A stretch of DNA of 64,000 bases from an uncultured Mailhella sp. (GCF_944324995.1 NZ_CALUYL010000006.1:1-64000); one strand, 5' to 3'. Shown: positions 36,277-47,010, counted from the first letter of the stretch. The notes: generated by a model from the letters alone, not told the origin. Program-made: numbers and translations.

Positions 36277-37035
36277 ATGACGACGACTGACAAAGATATG
36301 GAAAATTTTTTGCCGGGCATGAAGCCCGTGCTGGAGCTTCTGGAACGCGAGCCGGAGAGGGTGGACATGGTGTATGTGCGCAAGGGACGCGCCAGCGCCG
36401 AAAGTTCCCGTCTGCTTGATCTGTGCCGCGAGTACGGCGTGCGCTTCTCCCTTGTGAACGACGACACGCTCTCGCGCATGGCCGCCCATGCGGGGCATCA
36501 GGGCGTCATTGCGCGCCTGCGCGACGCCGCGTTCACGCCGTGGGAAACCTTTCTGGAACAGGCCGCGCACGCGCCGCTGCCGCTCATGGTGGCGCTCGAT
36601 CAGGTGCAGGATCCCGGCAACGTGGGCACGCTGGCCCGTACGCTCTTTGCCATGGGCGGGGCCGGACTCATTCTGCCGAAGCACAACAGCGCCTTTCTCG
36701 GCCCCGGCGCCCGTCGTTCCGCCGCCGGCGCGCTGGAACGCCTGCCCATCACGCAGGTGGTCAATCTTTCCCGCGCAGTGAAGGAAGCCCGGGAGGCAGG
36801 ATTCGTGACCTGCGCCGCGCAGAAGGTGGACAACAGCGTGAATCCGCTCACGGAAAAGCTGCCGCTGCCCGCCCTGCTGGTGCTCGGCAACGAAGACAAG
36901 GGCGTGCGCCCCGGCGTGCTCAAGCACTGCGAATGCAGCCTGTGCATTCCCTTCCGGCGCGAGTTCGACTCCCTCAACGTGGCGCAGGCCGGAGCCATTC
37001 TCATTTCCTGCTTCGCGCGCTCGCTGGAGCTCTGA
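36277..37035 (+). CDS. SpoU/TrmH family RNA 2'-O-methyltransferase (RlmB-like)
   Basis: SAM-dependent, knotted methyltransferase of 252 residues that methylates a ribose in rRNA or tRNA. An N-terminal substrate-binding domain (1-95) is followed by the SPOUT domain with motif 1 ALDQVQDPGNVGTLART, motif 2 LLVLGNEDKGV and motif 3 IPFRREFDSLNVAQAGAI. This order fits the RlmB (23S Gm2251) group best, but TrmH-type substrates cannot be excluded. The start at 36277 has a weak GCGGAAA site; an ATG at 36298 is possible. It stands alone between two minus-strand blocks. Confidence 0.9.
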   Translation: MTTTDKDMENFLPGMKPVLELLEREPERVDMVYVRKGRASAESSRLLDLCREYGVRFSLVNDDTLSRMAAHAGHQGVIARLRDAAFTPWETFLEQAAHAPLPLMVALDQVQDPGNVGTLARTLFAMGGAGLILPKHNSAFLGPGARRSAAGALERLPITQVVNLSRAVKEAREAGFVTCAAQKVDNSVNPLTEKLPLPALLVLGNEDKGVRPGVLKHCECSLCIPFRREFDSLNVAQAGAILISCFARSLEL

Positions 37036-37333
37036 CGCCTGCCCGCCCTTTCGGGCAGCTCTGCGGACGCGTCCCTCCTTCAATTGGGATGTTCCCCGCG
37101 CGTCCGCGCCCGGCGGCATAGCGCAAGAATAAAAGAAAGAAACAGCGCCGCTCTTCCCGTGCGTCCGCGCCCGGCGAGGGCCTCAAACATTCCCGAGCAT
37201 GCCCGGTTCCGGCGGCAGCGCCGCCCGGCTGCGGCAGACTCCACGCGATCGGAGAAGGCGTTCCCCCCCGCCTCTTCCACGTCAAACCTCCACGACGCCG
37301 GGGCCCGACGCCGCCCCGTCTTTTCAAAACACC
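37036..37333. other. Intergenic region with a short direct repeat
   Basis: No gene supported. GCGTCCGCGCCCGGCG occurs twice in direct orientation at 37100-37115 and 37161-37176. A GCCCGCCCTTTCGGGC hairpin without T-run follows the methyltransferase stop codon. Confidence 0.5.
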
Positions 37334-37371
37334 AAACGCCGCCCGGACACCTCGTCCGAACGGCGTTTTTT
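37334..37371 (+). terminator. Terminator downstream of the SpoU gene
   Basis: AAACGCCG and CGGCGTTT with an inner CGGAC/GTCCG stem, followed by six T. It is 300 bases past the methyltransferase stop codon and converges with yggS. Confidence 0.65.
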
Positions 37372-37422
37372 CATTCGTTCACGAAGCGGCAGCCCGGCGG
37401 ATCGCCGCGCCCCGGCACAGCC

Positions 37423-38136
37423 CTACATCTTCACCGGACGCGGGCCGAAAATTTCCGTGCCCACGCGGATGATGGTGGCTCCTTCCTCCACGGCTTCGCG
37501 ATAGTCGCCGGACATGCCCATGGAAAGCTCGGGCAGCGGCAGACCGAAGCGACGCACCATGTCGTCGCGCAGTTCGCGCAGACGCGCAAAGTACGGCCTC
37601 GCGGCTTCCCCCTCGCCGCAGCGGGGCGGCAGACACATGAGGCCGAGCACCCGGAGTCCGGGCCCTTCGGCGCTTATGAGATCATCCTTCAGAAGCTGCT
37701 CAAAAAGTCCGGCCAGATCGGCGGGATGCACGCCGGATTTCTGCGGCTCCTCGCCGATGTTCACCTGAATGAGCGCGTCCTGCGTTGCGCCTTCCGGCAG
37801 ACGGCGCGAAAGGGCGCGCGCGAGCTCTTCGCGATCGAGCGTGTGCAGCAGCGCAAAGCGGCCGGCCACGTCCTTGGCCTTGTTGGTCTGCACCGGGCCT
37901 ATGGCGTGCCAGCGGATGTCGAGATCCGCAAGTTCCGCCTGCTTGGCGCGGGCTTCCTGAATGTAGTTTTCTCCGAAATCCTTCTGGCCGAGACGGCACA
38001 GCTCGGCGATGTCCGACGCGGGATGAAATTTCGACACCGCCACAAGGCGCACGCTTCCCTGTTCGCGTCCGGCCCTGCGCACGGCTTCGGCCATGCCGTC
38101 CAGCACTCCTCTCCAGCGTTCTTCCAGCAATGTCAT
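37423..38136 (-). CDS. yggS: PLP homeostasis protein (YggS/PipY family)
   Basis: Cytosolic alanine-racemase-fold protein that binds PLP and keeps vitamin B6 and 2-oxo-acid pools balanced; it has no known catalytic reaction. The 237 residues show the PLP lysine in LVAVSKFHPA, the DFGENYIQEA block, WHAIGPVQTNK, VNIGEEPQKSG and ELSMGMSGDYREAVEEGATIIRVGTEIFG, all typical. The ATG at 38136 has an AAAGGA site; the frame is open 9 codons further. It lies 69 bases downstream of era on the same strand. Confidence 0.95.
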   Translation of the reverse strand: MTLLEERWRGVLDGMAEAVRRAGREQGSVRLVAVSKFHPASDIAELCRLGQKDFGENYIQEARAKQAELADLDIRWHAIGPVQTNKAKDVAGRFALLHTLDREELARALSRRLPEGATQDALIQVNIGEEPQKSGVHPADLAGLFEQLLKDDLISAEGPGLRVLGLMCLPPRCGEGEAARPYFARLRELRDDMVRRFGLPLPELSMGMSGDYREAVEEGATIIRVGTEIFGPRPVKM

Positions 38137-38205
38137 GTTCAATCCTTTGCCTCTGAGGCGCAATCTTCGGAAAAAAGGGCCGCCCGGAGGCGACCCTGAA
38201 ATCCG

Positions 38206-39147
38206 CTATTCGTTTTCAAATCCGAGGTCGTGGAGCAGTTCGGTGTCCTCGGCCCAGTTGTCCTTCACCTTCACCCACAGCTGCAGATGCACCTTGCCGC
38301 CGATGAGCTTCTGAATGTCCCGCCGGGCTTCCGTGCCGATTTCCTTGATGGTGGCTCCCGCACGACCGATGACCATGGCCTTGTGCGAAGGACGCTGCAC
38401 GAAGATCACCGCGTGAATGACGGTAAGATCGCGTTCCGGATCCTCCTCCCAGGCCTCGATGTCCACGGCGGTGGTGTACGGCACTTCCTGACGCAGCCGC
38501 TCAAACACCTTTTCGCGCACGATTTCCGCAGCGAGAAAGCGCGTGGGCGCGGTGGAAAGCTGATCCTCCGGGAACTGCGAATCGCCCTCGGGCATCATGT
38601 TCACGATGATCTTCTTGAGATCGTCGAGTCCGTCCTTGGTCAGGGCCGACATGGGGAAGACTTCCGCCTTCGGGAAATATTCCTGAAGCGTCACCAGAAG
38701 CGGCAGCATGCGGGACTTGTCATGGAACAGATCGACCTTGTTCACCACCACGAGCAGCGGACGCTCGTCTTCCGCCAGCGCGTCGCGCAGCGACTGGATG
38801 TCGCGTTCGAGAAATTCCGGTCTGCGGATGTAGAGCTCGGAATCGAGCACCAGCATCACGGCGTGGGCGGCGGCCATGCTCTGCCACGCGGCCTGACTCA
38901 TCATCTTGCTCAGATGGCCGCGCTGCTGCTGACGCGAGTGGTTCACGCCGGGGGTGTCCATGAAAATGACCTGCGCGCCCGGTTCCGACATGATGCCCAC
39001 CACGCGGCTGCGCGTGGTCTGCGGCTTGGAGGTCACGATGCTGATCTTCTGACCCAGCAGAGCGTTGAGCAGCGTGGACTTTCCGGCATTGGGCGGGCCC
39101 ATGAGCGCCACCCAGCCGCAACGGTGTTCATTCTGTATTCTGGTCAT
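38206..39147 (-). CDS. era: GTPase Era
   Basis: Ribosome-assembly GTPase that binds the 3' end of 16S rRNA. Of 313 residues, the N-terminal G domain has GPPNAGKST (17-25), the switch with DTPGVNHSR, and NKVDLF; the C-terminal KH domain has the [19 protein letters not shown] motif, including the GxxG loop, and ends [13 protein letters not shown] site precedes the ATG. It is downstream of the phoH/HD/ybeY group on the same strand, 114 bases after ybeY, in keeping with their joint role in rRNA maturation. Confidence 0.97.
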   Translation of the reverse strand: MTRIQNEHRCGWVALMGPPNAGKSTLLNALLGQKISIVTSKPQTTRSRVVGIMSEPGAQVIFMDTPGVNHSRQQQRGHLSKMMSQAAWQSMAAAHAVMLVLDSELYIRRPEFLERDIQSLRDALAEDERPLLVVVNKVDLFHDKSRMLPLLVTLQEYFPKAEVFPMSALTKDGLDDLKKIIVNMMPEGDSQFPEDQLSTAPTRFLAAEIVREKVFERLRQEVPYTTAVDIEAWEEDPERDLTVIHAVIFVQRPSHKAMVIGRAGATIKEIGTEARRDIQKLIGGKVHLQLWVKVKDNWAEDTELLHDLGFENE

Positions 39148-39261
39148 AATGTCTCCGGTATGTATGATGTATGCGGACGCCTTCCCCCTGCGGAAGAAGC
39201 GTCCGTCTGATGTCGAAAAGGATTTTTCAGCTTGTACTACGCAGGGCTGAACGTCAAGAGT

Positions 39262-39747
39262 CTATTCCCGCGTCTCTGCCGGACGCGGACAGGATTCTTC
39301 CAGATACTCGCAGAACGCGTCCATCTCCGGGCCGTGATCGAAACCCGAAATGTGTCCCATGCCGTGCGCGAGCAGGCGTCTTGCGTGCGTTTCCGGGTCC
39401 TGACCGTAGAGCACGCATTCGCGCTCCAGCGTGTCGGCGCTGAGAAAAAGCGTGCCGAGCTCGCCCGCTTCGCCGGGAAAGCTCAAAATGTTGGTGGGGC
39501 CAAAGCAGCCGAGATTGCGGAGATTCACGGAAGCGATGTCGCCGTCGCCCGCCACGATGAGCTGCACGGGAAGCTCTTCCGGGGCAACGCTCGACCGTTC
39601 GGCCGCGCGGGGCCCGTTCATCTGCCCGGGAAGCATGCCCGCTTCGGCTGCGGCCGCGCGCATGGCGGCAAGCCACGAGAGCCATTCCCGCCGGCAGAAG
39701 CGGCACGGACGGCGCATTTCCACACTGAGACCGGTCAGAAGGCTCAT
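39262..39747 (-). CDS. ybeY: Endoribonuclease / rRNA maturation factor YbeY
   Basis: Zinc-dependent factor for 16S rRNA 3'-end processing and ribosome quality control. The metal motif HGMGHISGFDH near the C-terminus has all three His ligands; LGCFGPTNILSFPGE is the conserved core strand pair. In 161 residues it starts somewhat earlier than most (SLLTGLSVEMRRPCRFCRREW), with two Cys in the extension. The start ATG overlaps the stop of the 7TM-HD gene by 4 bases, so it is translationally coupled. Confidence 0.93.
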   Translation of the reverse strand: MSLLTGLSVEMRRPCRFCRREWLSWLAAMRAAAAEAGMLPGQMNGPRAAERSSVAPEELPVQLIVAGDGDIASVNLRNLGCFGPTNILSFPGEAGELGTLFLSADTLERECVLYGQDPETHARRLLAHGMGHISGFDHGPEMDAFCEYLEESCPRPAETRE

Positions 39748-42318
39748 GCGTCCTTCTCCGGGCTGTCCGCGCCTTCTCCGTCGCCCGCCGCAGCTTCGCC
39801 CCCCGCGGCGTTGCCGGGGGCCGATTCATCGCCGGGGGCCGGGGCGTCGCACGATGGCGCATAGCCCGCCGCCGCGCTGCCCGATGCCGCGCTGCCGGAA
39901 GTCGCGTTGCCTTCCGGGGCAGCCTTGGCGGTCGCTCCGCGGTCGCAGGGCCTGGCGCATGCCGCGGCACTGCCGCAGACGCCCTGCTCCGCCGCGCGCT
40001 CCGTCTGCGCTCCCTTCTCCCGCTTTTCCTTCGCGCGGCCGGGTTCGATCACCCATTCCGGACGCAGCTCCTCGGCTTCGTCCTTGCGGCACTCCTCGTT
40101 TTTGCGGCCGTTCTTGTGGGGATCGGGCTTTTCCTCGGGGTAGGCGATGCGCTGATGAAAAAGGCCCGTGATGCCGCGCACGAAGCTGTCGATGAGCTTG
40201 TTCAGGTCGCGGAAGGTCAGGTCGGATTCATCGAGCTGCCCTTCGGCGTACACGCCCTTCACTATCTTGGTGACGTGGGCCCGGATGCGGGCGGGCGTGG
40301 GATCGACCAGCGTGCGGCTCGACGCCTCCACGGAGTCGGCCAGCATGACGATGGCGGCTTCCTTGCTCTGCGGGCGCGGGCCGGGATAGGAATAGTCCTG
40401 AAGGCGCGGATTTTCGCCCATCTGCTGGGCCTTGTTGTAAAAATACATGGCTCCGCGCGTGCCGTGATGCTGCACGATGATGTCGGTGATCTCGCGGCCG
40501 AGGTGATATTCCTCCGCGAGTTCCGCGCCCTGCTTGACGTGGGAGAAGAGGATGAGCGCGCTCATGGCGGGCGAAAGCTTGTCGTGCGGATTGGGGCCGC
40601 CGAACTGATTTTCCACGAAATATTCGGGGCGGGAAATCTTGCCGATGTCGTGATAGAGCGCGCCCACCTTGCACAGCAGGCTGTTGGCTCCGATGGCCGC
40701 GGCTCCGGCCTCCACGAGATTGGAGACCACCAGCGAGTGATGATACGTGCCGGGCACCGTCATCATGAGCTCCTGAAGCAGCGGATGTTCCAGATTCATG
40801 AGCTCCATCATGCGGAAGCGGGTGGTGTAGCCCATGAGCATTTCCAGCACGGGGCTGAGAGCGAAGAGCAGAAACAGCGAGCCCACGGCGTTGCACGTGA
40901 GCGCGAGCAGCAGGAAGGGAAGCTGCGCCCATTCCAGATGGATGAACAGCGCCGCGCCGACGCCGGTCATGAGCATCCAGATGAGCAGCGGAACGCTGCC
41001 CCAGACCACGTCCTGCCTGTTCTGCGCCCGCAGCACAAGCCAGGTGTTGGTCATGGACGACATGAAATAGAAGAAGAACAGCGCGATTTCGCCGCGAAAA
41101 ATGACCGTGGCGAAGAACGAGAGCACGAGCCCCACGGTGCAGTAGCGGCGCGCGGCGAAAATGAGCGCGGCCATGCCCGTGCCGCCCGCCACCGGGAAGG
41201 CGAAGGCCAGCACGTGCGCCGTGGAGGCCGAAGCCGCCTCCACCAGAACGTACATGGTACACCACGCCGTGCCGCCGAAAAACACGAGCAGCAGCGCAAT
41301 AAGGTTCTGATCCTTGGTGCGCAGCACCGTGCCCTTGTTGCCGCTCGGCGTGATGAACAGGCCGAGCAGCAGGAAAAGTCCCAGCACCACGCAGCCGCCG
41401 AACACGTGCCAGTCCACCACGCCGGGAGTGGCGCGGAAGAGCGCCTGCAGCTTTATCTGCTGTTCGTGGGTCACCATGTCGCCGGCGCGCACCAGCACTT
41501 CGCCGGGCTGCACCTTGTAGAACACGGGCTCCACGGCGGCGAGCATTTCCTCGTTGCGCTGACTGGTCACTTCCTGATTCACGGCGAGCGAAGGCACCAC
41601 CATGAGCGGCATGACTTCCTGAAGCACGACCTTGGCCCGGGAACTGAGCTTGTCCTCGGCGCGCAGTTTGCGCCCCAGCGCCACCTGGAACGAACGCAGA
41701 TCCTTGAGGCCGCCGGCCTGCGTGCGCAGCACTTCCGTGCCGCTGTCCAGATCGCGCACGATGACGGCGTTGTCGGTGTTGGCTATCTGACGCATGTCGG
41801 CGATGACGCCGTTGGACAGCGTGGACTCCATCCACGGAATGAGCGTGCCCAGAAGATATTCCTGCACGTAGGAGGCCGTCAGCTGCCGGAAGGCGGAAGC
41901 CGAAACGTCGGAGAGATGCCGTTCGTTGAAGGCGCGGCGCACGTTTTCCAGACCGGCGTTGTCCAGTCCGCGCTTGTTGATTTCGTCGATGAGTCCGAGA
42001 CTTTCCTCCCGGAAGCTCTCGATGGCCTTCTTGTCGATGTCGAAGACCATGGGCTGGAGCGCCAGCGCCCGATCGCGGCGCAGCTGCGTGGCCTGCGGAT
42101 CCTCCACGAGCAGATCCCTGTCGGAAACCACGTCGTGCGCGGCGATCTCTCCGGCGGGATACACCACGCGGGCCGTTCTGCCGGGCTGGATGGCGCACAA
42201 AAGAGAAATGAACACCAGCGCCGCCGCCAGGGACAAAAGTCCCCAGTCGTGGTGATGGTGCATGAACATGGAACGGGAATGTCCCCAGAGCTGGGAAACG
42301 CTTACCGGAGAAATCTTC

Positions 42319-42332
<14 letters not shown>
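39744..42332 (-). CDS. 7TM-HD family cyclic-di-AMP phosphodiesterase (PgpH-like)
   Basis: Large membrane phosphodiesterase of 862 residues. After a first helix (WGLLSLAAALVFISLLC), an extracytoplasmic 7TM-HDED domain reaches about residue 310, then seven helices, then the cytosolic HD domain with LYHDIGKISRPEYF, FSHVKQGAELAEEYHL and VQHHGTRG. Relatives such as PgpH hydrolyse cyclic-di-AMP; the substrate here is inferred. The last about 120 residues are a low-complexity Ala/Gly/Ser/Glu tail rich in acidic residues and unlike the family. It overlaps phoH by 14 bases and ybeY by 4 bases, a common cluster in bacteria. Confidence 0.93.
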
Positions 42333-43329
<997 letters not shown>

Positions 43330-43704
43330 ATCCTGTTTTTCCGTTGCGCCGCGGGCCGCGCCCCCGGCATGGTTTTCTTCCTTACGCCAAAACAGGCAAA
43401 GAGTCCACAGCCGCCGAAATCTCCCTCGAACCCGTCAGTTTTCCTTGCGTTCCCCGGCCGGCACGCGTCTTTTTTCCCGCCCGGACGACGTTATTTTTTT
43501 GTTCCGCCGCCCGAGCCGATCCGACACAAAAGAGACTTCGTTGTCACATTCATGCAACAAAGAGTCCCGCGGGCGCTTTTTCCCGAACCGTCGCGCCGGA
43601 ACGACTGTTTAAAGCGCCGAAAAAATTTTTCCCCTCTTGTTTTGAAAATAACGGCGATTTTATAACTAACCCTTTGAACTGACGACTTTTAACGCTTATC
43701 CGGT
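43330..43704. other. Divergent intergenic region between phoH and the nitronate monooxygenase gene
   Basis: No gene supported. The part from about 43610 on is markedly A/T-rich for this genome and holds the promoter elements given separately; the first part is G/C-rich with several T-runs on the plus strand. Confidence 0.5.
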
Positions 43705-43717
43705 AATAACTGTTATT
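43705..43717. promoter_or_regulatory. 6-1-6 inverted repeat upstream of the nitronate monooxygenase promoter
   Basis: AATAAC-T-GTTATT, a perfect dyad 13 bases upstream of the -35 box. A regulator site is likely by position; the regulator is unknown. Confidence 0.45.
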
Positions 43718-43729
43718 TTTCTTCCCCCC

Positions 43730-43758
43730 TTGTCATAAAAGAAAACGGGTTTTACTAT
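43730..43758 (+). promoter_or_regulatory. Sigma-70 promoter of the nitronate monooxygenase gene
   Basis: TTGTCA, 17-base spacer, TACTAT, inside an A/T-rich stretch. The leader is about 80 bases and contains a CTCCAGGAAGAG hairpin and GGAGGTAAGG before the start. Confidence 0.7.
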
Positions 43759-43842
43759 AGCGCCGCTCTCCAGGAAGAGCCCTTTATTATAACGAACGAA
43801 CAGTTCCGTCTCCTTCGTCGGAGACCGGAGGTAAGGTTTTTC

Positions 43843-44961
43843 ATGTCTTTCCCCGCGTTGAAAATCGGTGATCTGGTCGCCCGCACGCCCATCGTTCAGG
43901 GCGGCATGGGCGTCGGCATATCTCTTTCCAAACTGGCGTCCGCCGTGGCCAACGAAGGCGGCATCGGCGTCATCGCCGGAGCCATGGTCGGCATGCGCGA
44001 GCCCGACGTGGCTTCCAATCCCGTGGAAGCCAACGTCCGCGCCCTGCGCCGCGAAATCGAAAAGGCCCGCGCCGCCACCAGGGGCATCATCGGCGTGAAC
44101 ATCATGGTCGCGCTCACCACCTTTGCCGAAATGGTGCGCACCGCCGTCGAAGCGCGCGCCGACGTCATTTTCTCCGGCGCCGGCCTGCCCATGGATCTGC
44201 CGAAAATCTTTCTCGACGCCTGCGCCCAGAAAAAGGAAGAATTCCGCACCAAGCTCGTGCCCATCGTGTCTTCCGGCCGCGCCGCCACGCTCATCGCCAA
44301 AAAGTGGATGCACAAAACCGGCCTCGTTCCCGACGCCTTCGTGCTCGAAGGCCCCAAGGCCGGCGGTCATCTCGGCTTTTCCGAAGAACACATCTTCGAC
44401 GAGGCATTCTCCCTCGAACATCTGGTCTCCGGCGTGGTCGACGCCGCCAAGGCTCTGGAAGACAAGGCCGGACGCGCCATTCCCGTGATTGCGGGCGGCG
44501 GCGTGTTCAGCGGCGCGGACATCGCAAAAATGCTCTCGCTCGGCGCCTCCGGCGTGCAGATGGCCACCCGCTTCGTGGCCACGGACGAATGCGACGCGGA
44601 CATCCGCTTCAAGCAGGCCTACGTGGACGCAAAAGAAGAAGACGTGACCATCATTCACAGCCCGGTGGGCATGCCCGGCCGCGCCCTGAACAATTCCTTC
44701 ATCGAGGCCGCGCGCGAAGGCAAGCGAAAGCCCTTCAAGTGCGTATTCCACTGCATCAAGACCTGCGATCCGAGCACCACGCCCTACTGCATTTCCTCGG
44801 CGCTCATCAACGCCATGAAGGGCAATCTCGACAAGGGCTTCGTGTTCTGCGGAGCCAACGTGGCCCGCGTGAAGAGCATCGTTTCCGTTCACGAACTCAT
44901 GGAAACCCTGCGCAGGGAATACGATGAATGCCTTGCCCAAAAGGAATCCGCCGCCGGATGA
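43843..44961 (+). CDS. Nitronate monooxygenase-like FMN enzyme
   Basis: FMN-dependent TIM-barrel protein of the 2-nitropropane dioxygenase/FabK group, 372 residues. It starts PIVQGGMGVGIS, the FMN-binding loop; VFSGAGLP, GGHLGF (with the catalytic-type His) and GGVFSGADIAKMLSLGASGVQMATRF follow. The last 100 residues have six Cys (FKCVFHCIKTCDPSTTPYC and FVFCGANV), unusual for nitronate monooxygenases and suggestive of a metal or disulfide site. Members oxidise propionate-3-nitronate or nitroalkanes, or act as enoyl-ACP reductase; which applies here is not decided by sequence. It has its own promoter and terminator. Confidence 0.85.
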   Translation: MSFPALKIGDLVARTPIVQGGMGVGISLSKLASAVANEGGIGVIAGAMVGMREPDVASNPVEANVRALRREIEKARAATRGIIGVNIMVALTTFAEMVRTAVEARADVIFSGAGLPMDLPKIFLDACAQKKEEFRTKLVPIVSSGRAATLIAKKWMHKTGLVPDAFVLEGPKAGGHLGFSEEHIFDEAFSLEHLVSGVVDAAKALEDKAGRAIPVIAGGGVFSGADIAKMLSLGASGVQMATRFVATDECDADIRFKQAYVDAKEEDVTIIHSPVGMPGRALNNSFIEAAREGKRKPFKCVFHCIKTCDPSTTPYCISSALINAMKGNLDKGFVFCGANVARVKSIVSVHELMETLRREYDECLAQKESAAG

Positions 44962-45024
44962 TTCCGCATTTCCGGCGTTCCGCCGCGCGTTCCCAAAACG
45001 ACGGCGGAACGCTCCTCCTGAGCA

Positions 45025-45055
45025 GAAAACGCCGCCTCAGAGACGGCGTTTTCCT
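45025..45055 (+). terminator. Terminator after the nitronate monooxygenase gene
   Basis: GAAAACGCCG and CGGCGTTTTC pair perfectly over 10 bp, followed by CTTTT, about 60 bases past the stop codon. Confidence 0.8.
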
Positions 45056-45205
45056 TTTAAACGGCAAAACTTCCGCAATTCTCCACGCCCTGACAGAATC
45101 AGGCAATTAATCGAAAGAATAGTATCTATCCTGACCGTTTCATGAACGTTATCGTCAGTGAAACAACGCGGGCGACCGCCCCCGTCGCCGACGCACGGAG
45201 GAATC

Positions 45206-45886
45206 ATGAACCGGCGAGACTTTCTCAAACGCTCTCTCATGGCCACGGCTGCCGGAGGTCTGCTTCTCTCCGGCGCGGCGTCTTCCCTTTCCGAAGCGCG
45301 CGGCGCAGAACCCGACAAGGAGAAAAAGATGAAGATTCTCGTTCTCACCGGCAGCCCGAGGGAACACGGCAATTCCAACACGCTGGCCGATCACTTCATC
45401 AAAGGCGCGCAGGAAGCCGGGCACGACGTGTTCCGCTTCGACGCCGCGCAGAAAAGCGTCCATCCCTGCATCGCCTGCAACAGCTGCGGCATGGACGGCC
45501 CCTGCGTATTCGATGACGACGACTTCAGTCTCGTGCGCGAGCACATCGTTTCCGCCGATCTCGTGGCCTTCGTCACGCCCATGTACTACTTCGGCATATC
45601 CGCCCAGCTCAAGGCCGTCATCGACCGCTTCTACGCCATAAACGGCTCCATCCACAGGCCGAAGCAGGCCGTGCTCCTCATGACCTACGCCAACAACTCA
45701 AGGCGCGACGAAAGCCCCATGCTCACGCACTACGAAGTGCTGCTGGACTACCTCGGCTGGACCGACGCCGGACGCGTCGTCGCTCCCGGAGTGTGGACCG
45801 AAGGCTCCATACGCAACACGCCCTTCCCCGAAGAAGCCTACCGCCTCGGCAAAGGACTGCGCCTTCAGAAAGAGAGCGCGCTATGA
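45206..45886 (+). CDS. Tat-exported iron-sulfur flavoprotein-like NADPH-dependent FMN reductase
   Basis: Flavodoxin-fold protein of 226 residues. The twin-arginine signal NRRDFLKRSLM with a hydrophobic stretch predicts export of the folded, cofactor-loaded protein to the periplasm. The flavin-binding start is ILVLTGSPREHGNSNTLA; the Cys cluster in HPCIACNSCGMDGPCVFDD resembles the CxxCxxC...C loop of iron-sulfur flavoproteins; TPMYYFGISAQLKAVIDRF is the conserved second flavin loop. Isf-type proteins are usually cytosolic, so export is odd. The ATG at 45206 has CGGAGG upstream and the stop overlaps the next gene as ATGA. Confidence 0.88.
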   Translation: MNRRDFLKRSLMATAAGGLLLSGAASSLSEARGAEPDKEKKMKILVLTGSPREHGNSNTLADHFIKGAQEAGHDVFRFDAAQKSVHPCIACNSCGMDGPCVFDDDDFSLVREHIVSADLVAFVTPMYYFGISAQLKAVIDRFYAINGSIHRPKQAVLLMTYANNSRRDESPMLTHYEVLLDYLGWTDAGRVVAPGVWTEGSIRNTPFPEEAYRLGKGLRLQKESAL

Positions 45887-47010
45887 AACGACGCGCCTTT
45901 CTCGGCATGATGGCGGGAGCCGCCGTTGCGGCGGGCGCAGGCGGCGTGTTCGCCTTTCTGCGTCAGGAACAGTTCGGAGCCCTGCCCGAAGGCGAAGACA
46001 TGCGCCGCATTCTGCGCTCGCCGCACTATGCCGACGGAGCGTTCCACAATCTCATTGAGCGCCCCGTGCTCAGCGACAACAGCACCTTTGCGGGCGCGCT
46101 GCTCCGCTCTCTCGTGGAAGAGCGCCCCAATCCCGCGCCTCCTGCGCCGGTTCCCTCCAAAAAGCCCGACCTTCTCTCGCGAGACCGCTCCGAAAACTTC
46201 GTGGTCTGGCTCGGGCATTCCAGCTTTTTCCTCCAGATGGGCGGCAAACGCCTGCTCATCGATCCGGTGTTCAGCGATCACGCCGCGCCGGTCTCGTTCA
46301 GCACTCGGGCCTTTGCCGGAAGCACGCCTTGCACGGCGCAAGACATGCCCGACATCGACGCCCTGCTCATCTCCCACGATCACTGGGATCACCTGGACTA
46401 CCCCACGGTCACGGCGCTGAAAACGCGCGTCGGTCTTGTCGCGTGCGGACTCGGCACGGGCGCGCATTTTCGGCGCTGGGGCTTTGAGCGCGAGCGCATC
46501 TGCGAGGCCGACTGGGGCGACGACATCGACCTGAACGGCGTTCGCATCCGCTTCGTCACGGCCAGCCACTATTCCGGCCGCACCCTCACGCAGAACAAGA
46601 CCCTGTGGACCGGCTTCATGCTGGAAGCACCGGGCTGCCGCGTCTTCTTCAGCGGCGACAGCGGCTACGGCCCCCACTTCGCCGACATCGGAAAAAAGCT
46701 CGGCGCGCCGGATCTCGCGCTGCTCGACTGCGGACAGTACAACGAGCGCTGGAAGTACATCCACATGACGCCGGAAGAGGCCGTGCAGGCAGCGCAGGAT
46801 CTGGGCGCAAAGGCGCTGCTGCCCGCGCACATCGGCAAGTTCGCCCTGGCCTATCACCCCTGGGACGAACCGTTCCGCCGCGTGACGACCGCCTCGCAGG
46901 GAAAGGCGTTCCGTCTGGTCACGCCGATCATCGGCGACGTCGTGTCCCTGGCGCGACCTCTGCCGGAATTTCCCCGCTGGTGGGAAGCGCTGGCCGCCCG
47001 GCAGGCCTAG
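45883..47010 (+). CDS. Exported metallo-beta-lactamase-fold hydrolase (UlaG/NAPE-PLD-like)
   Basis: 375 residues. The N-terminus KRRAFLGMMAGAAVAAGAGG has the twin-arginine pattern and a hydrophobic stretch, so it is probably exported or anchored. The metal-binding motif ISHDHWDHLDYP (HxHxDH), the GHSSFFLQMGGKRLLIDPVF start and SGDSGYGPHF are those of the NAPE-PLD/UlaG branch, which includes phosphodiesterases and lactonases. It is translationally coupled to the preceding iron-sulfur flavoprotein gene, suggesting that both act on one substrate in the periplasm. The substrate is unknown. Confidence 0.88.
   Translation: MKRRAFLGMMAGAAVAAGAGGVFAFLRQEQFGALPEGEDMRRILRSPHYADGAFHNLIERPVLSDNSTFAGALLRSLVEERPNPAPPAPVPSKKPDLLSRDRSENFVVWLGHSSFFLQMGGKRLLIDPVFSDHAAPVSFSTRAFAGSTPCTAQDMPDIDALLISHDHWDHLDYPTVTALKTRVGLVACGLGTGAHFRRWGFERERICEADWGDDIDLNGVRIRFVTASHYSGRTLTQNKTLWTGFMLEAPGCRVFFSGDSGYGPHFADIGKKLGAPDLALLDCGQYNERWKYIHMTPEEAVQAAQDLGAKALLPAHIGKFALAYHPWDEPFRRVTTASQGKAFRLVTPIIGDVVSLARPLPEFPRWWEALAARQA

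Noticed and set aside
37100..37176. CRISPR-like repeat
   Set aside because: Only two copies of a 16-base G/C-rich repeat, with no further copies, no spacers of equal size and no cas genes.
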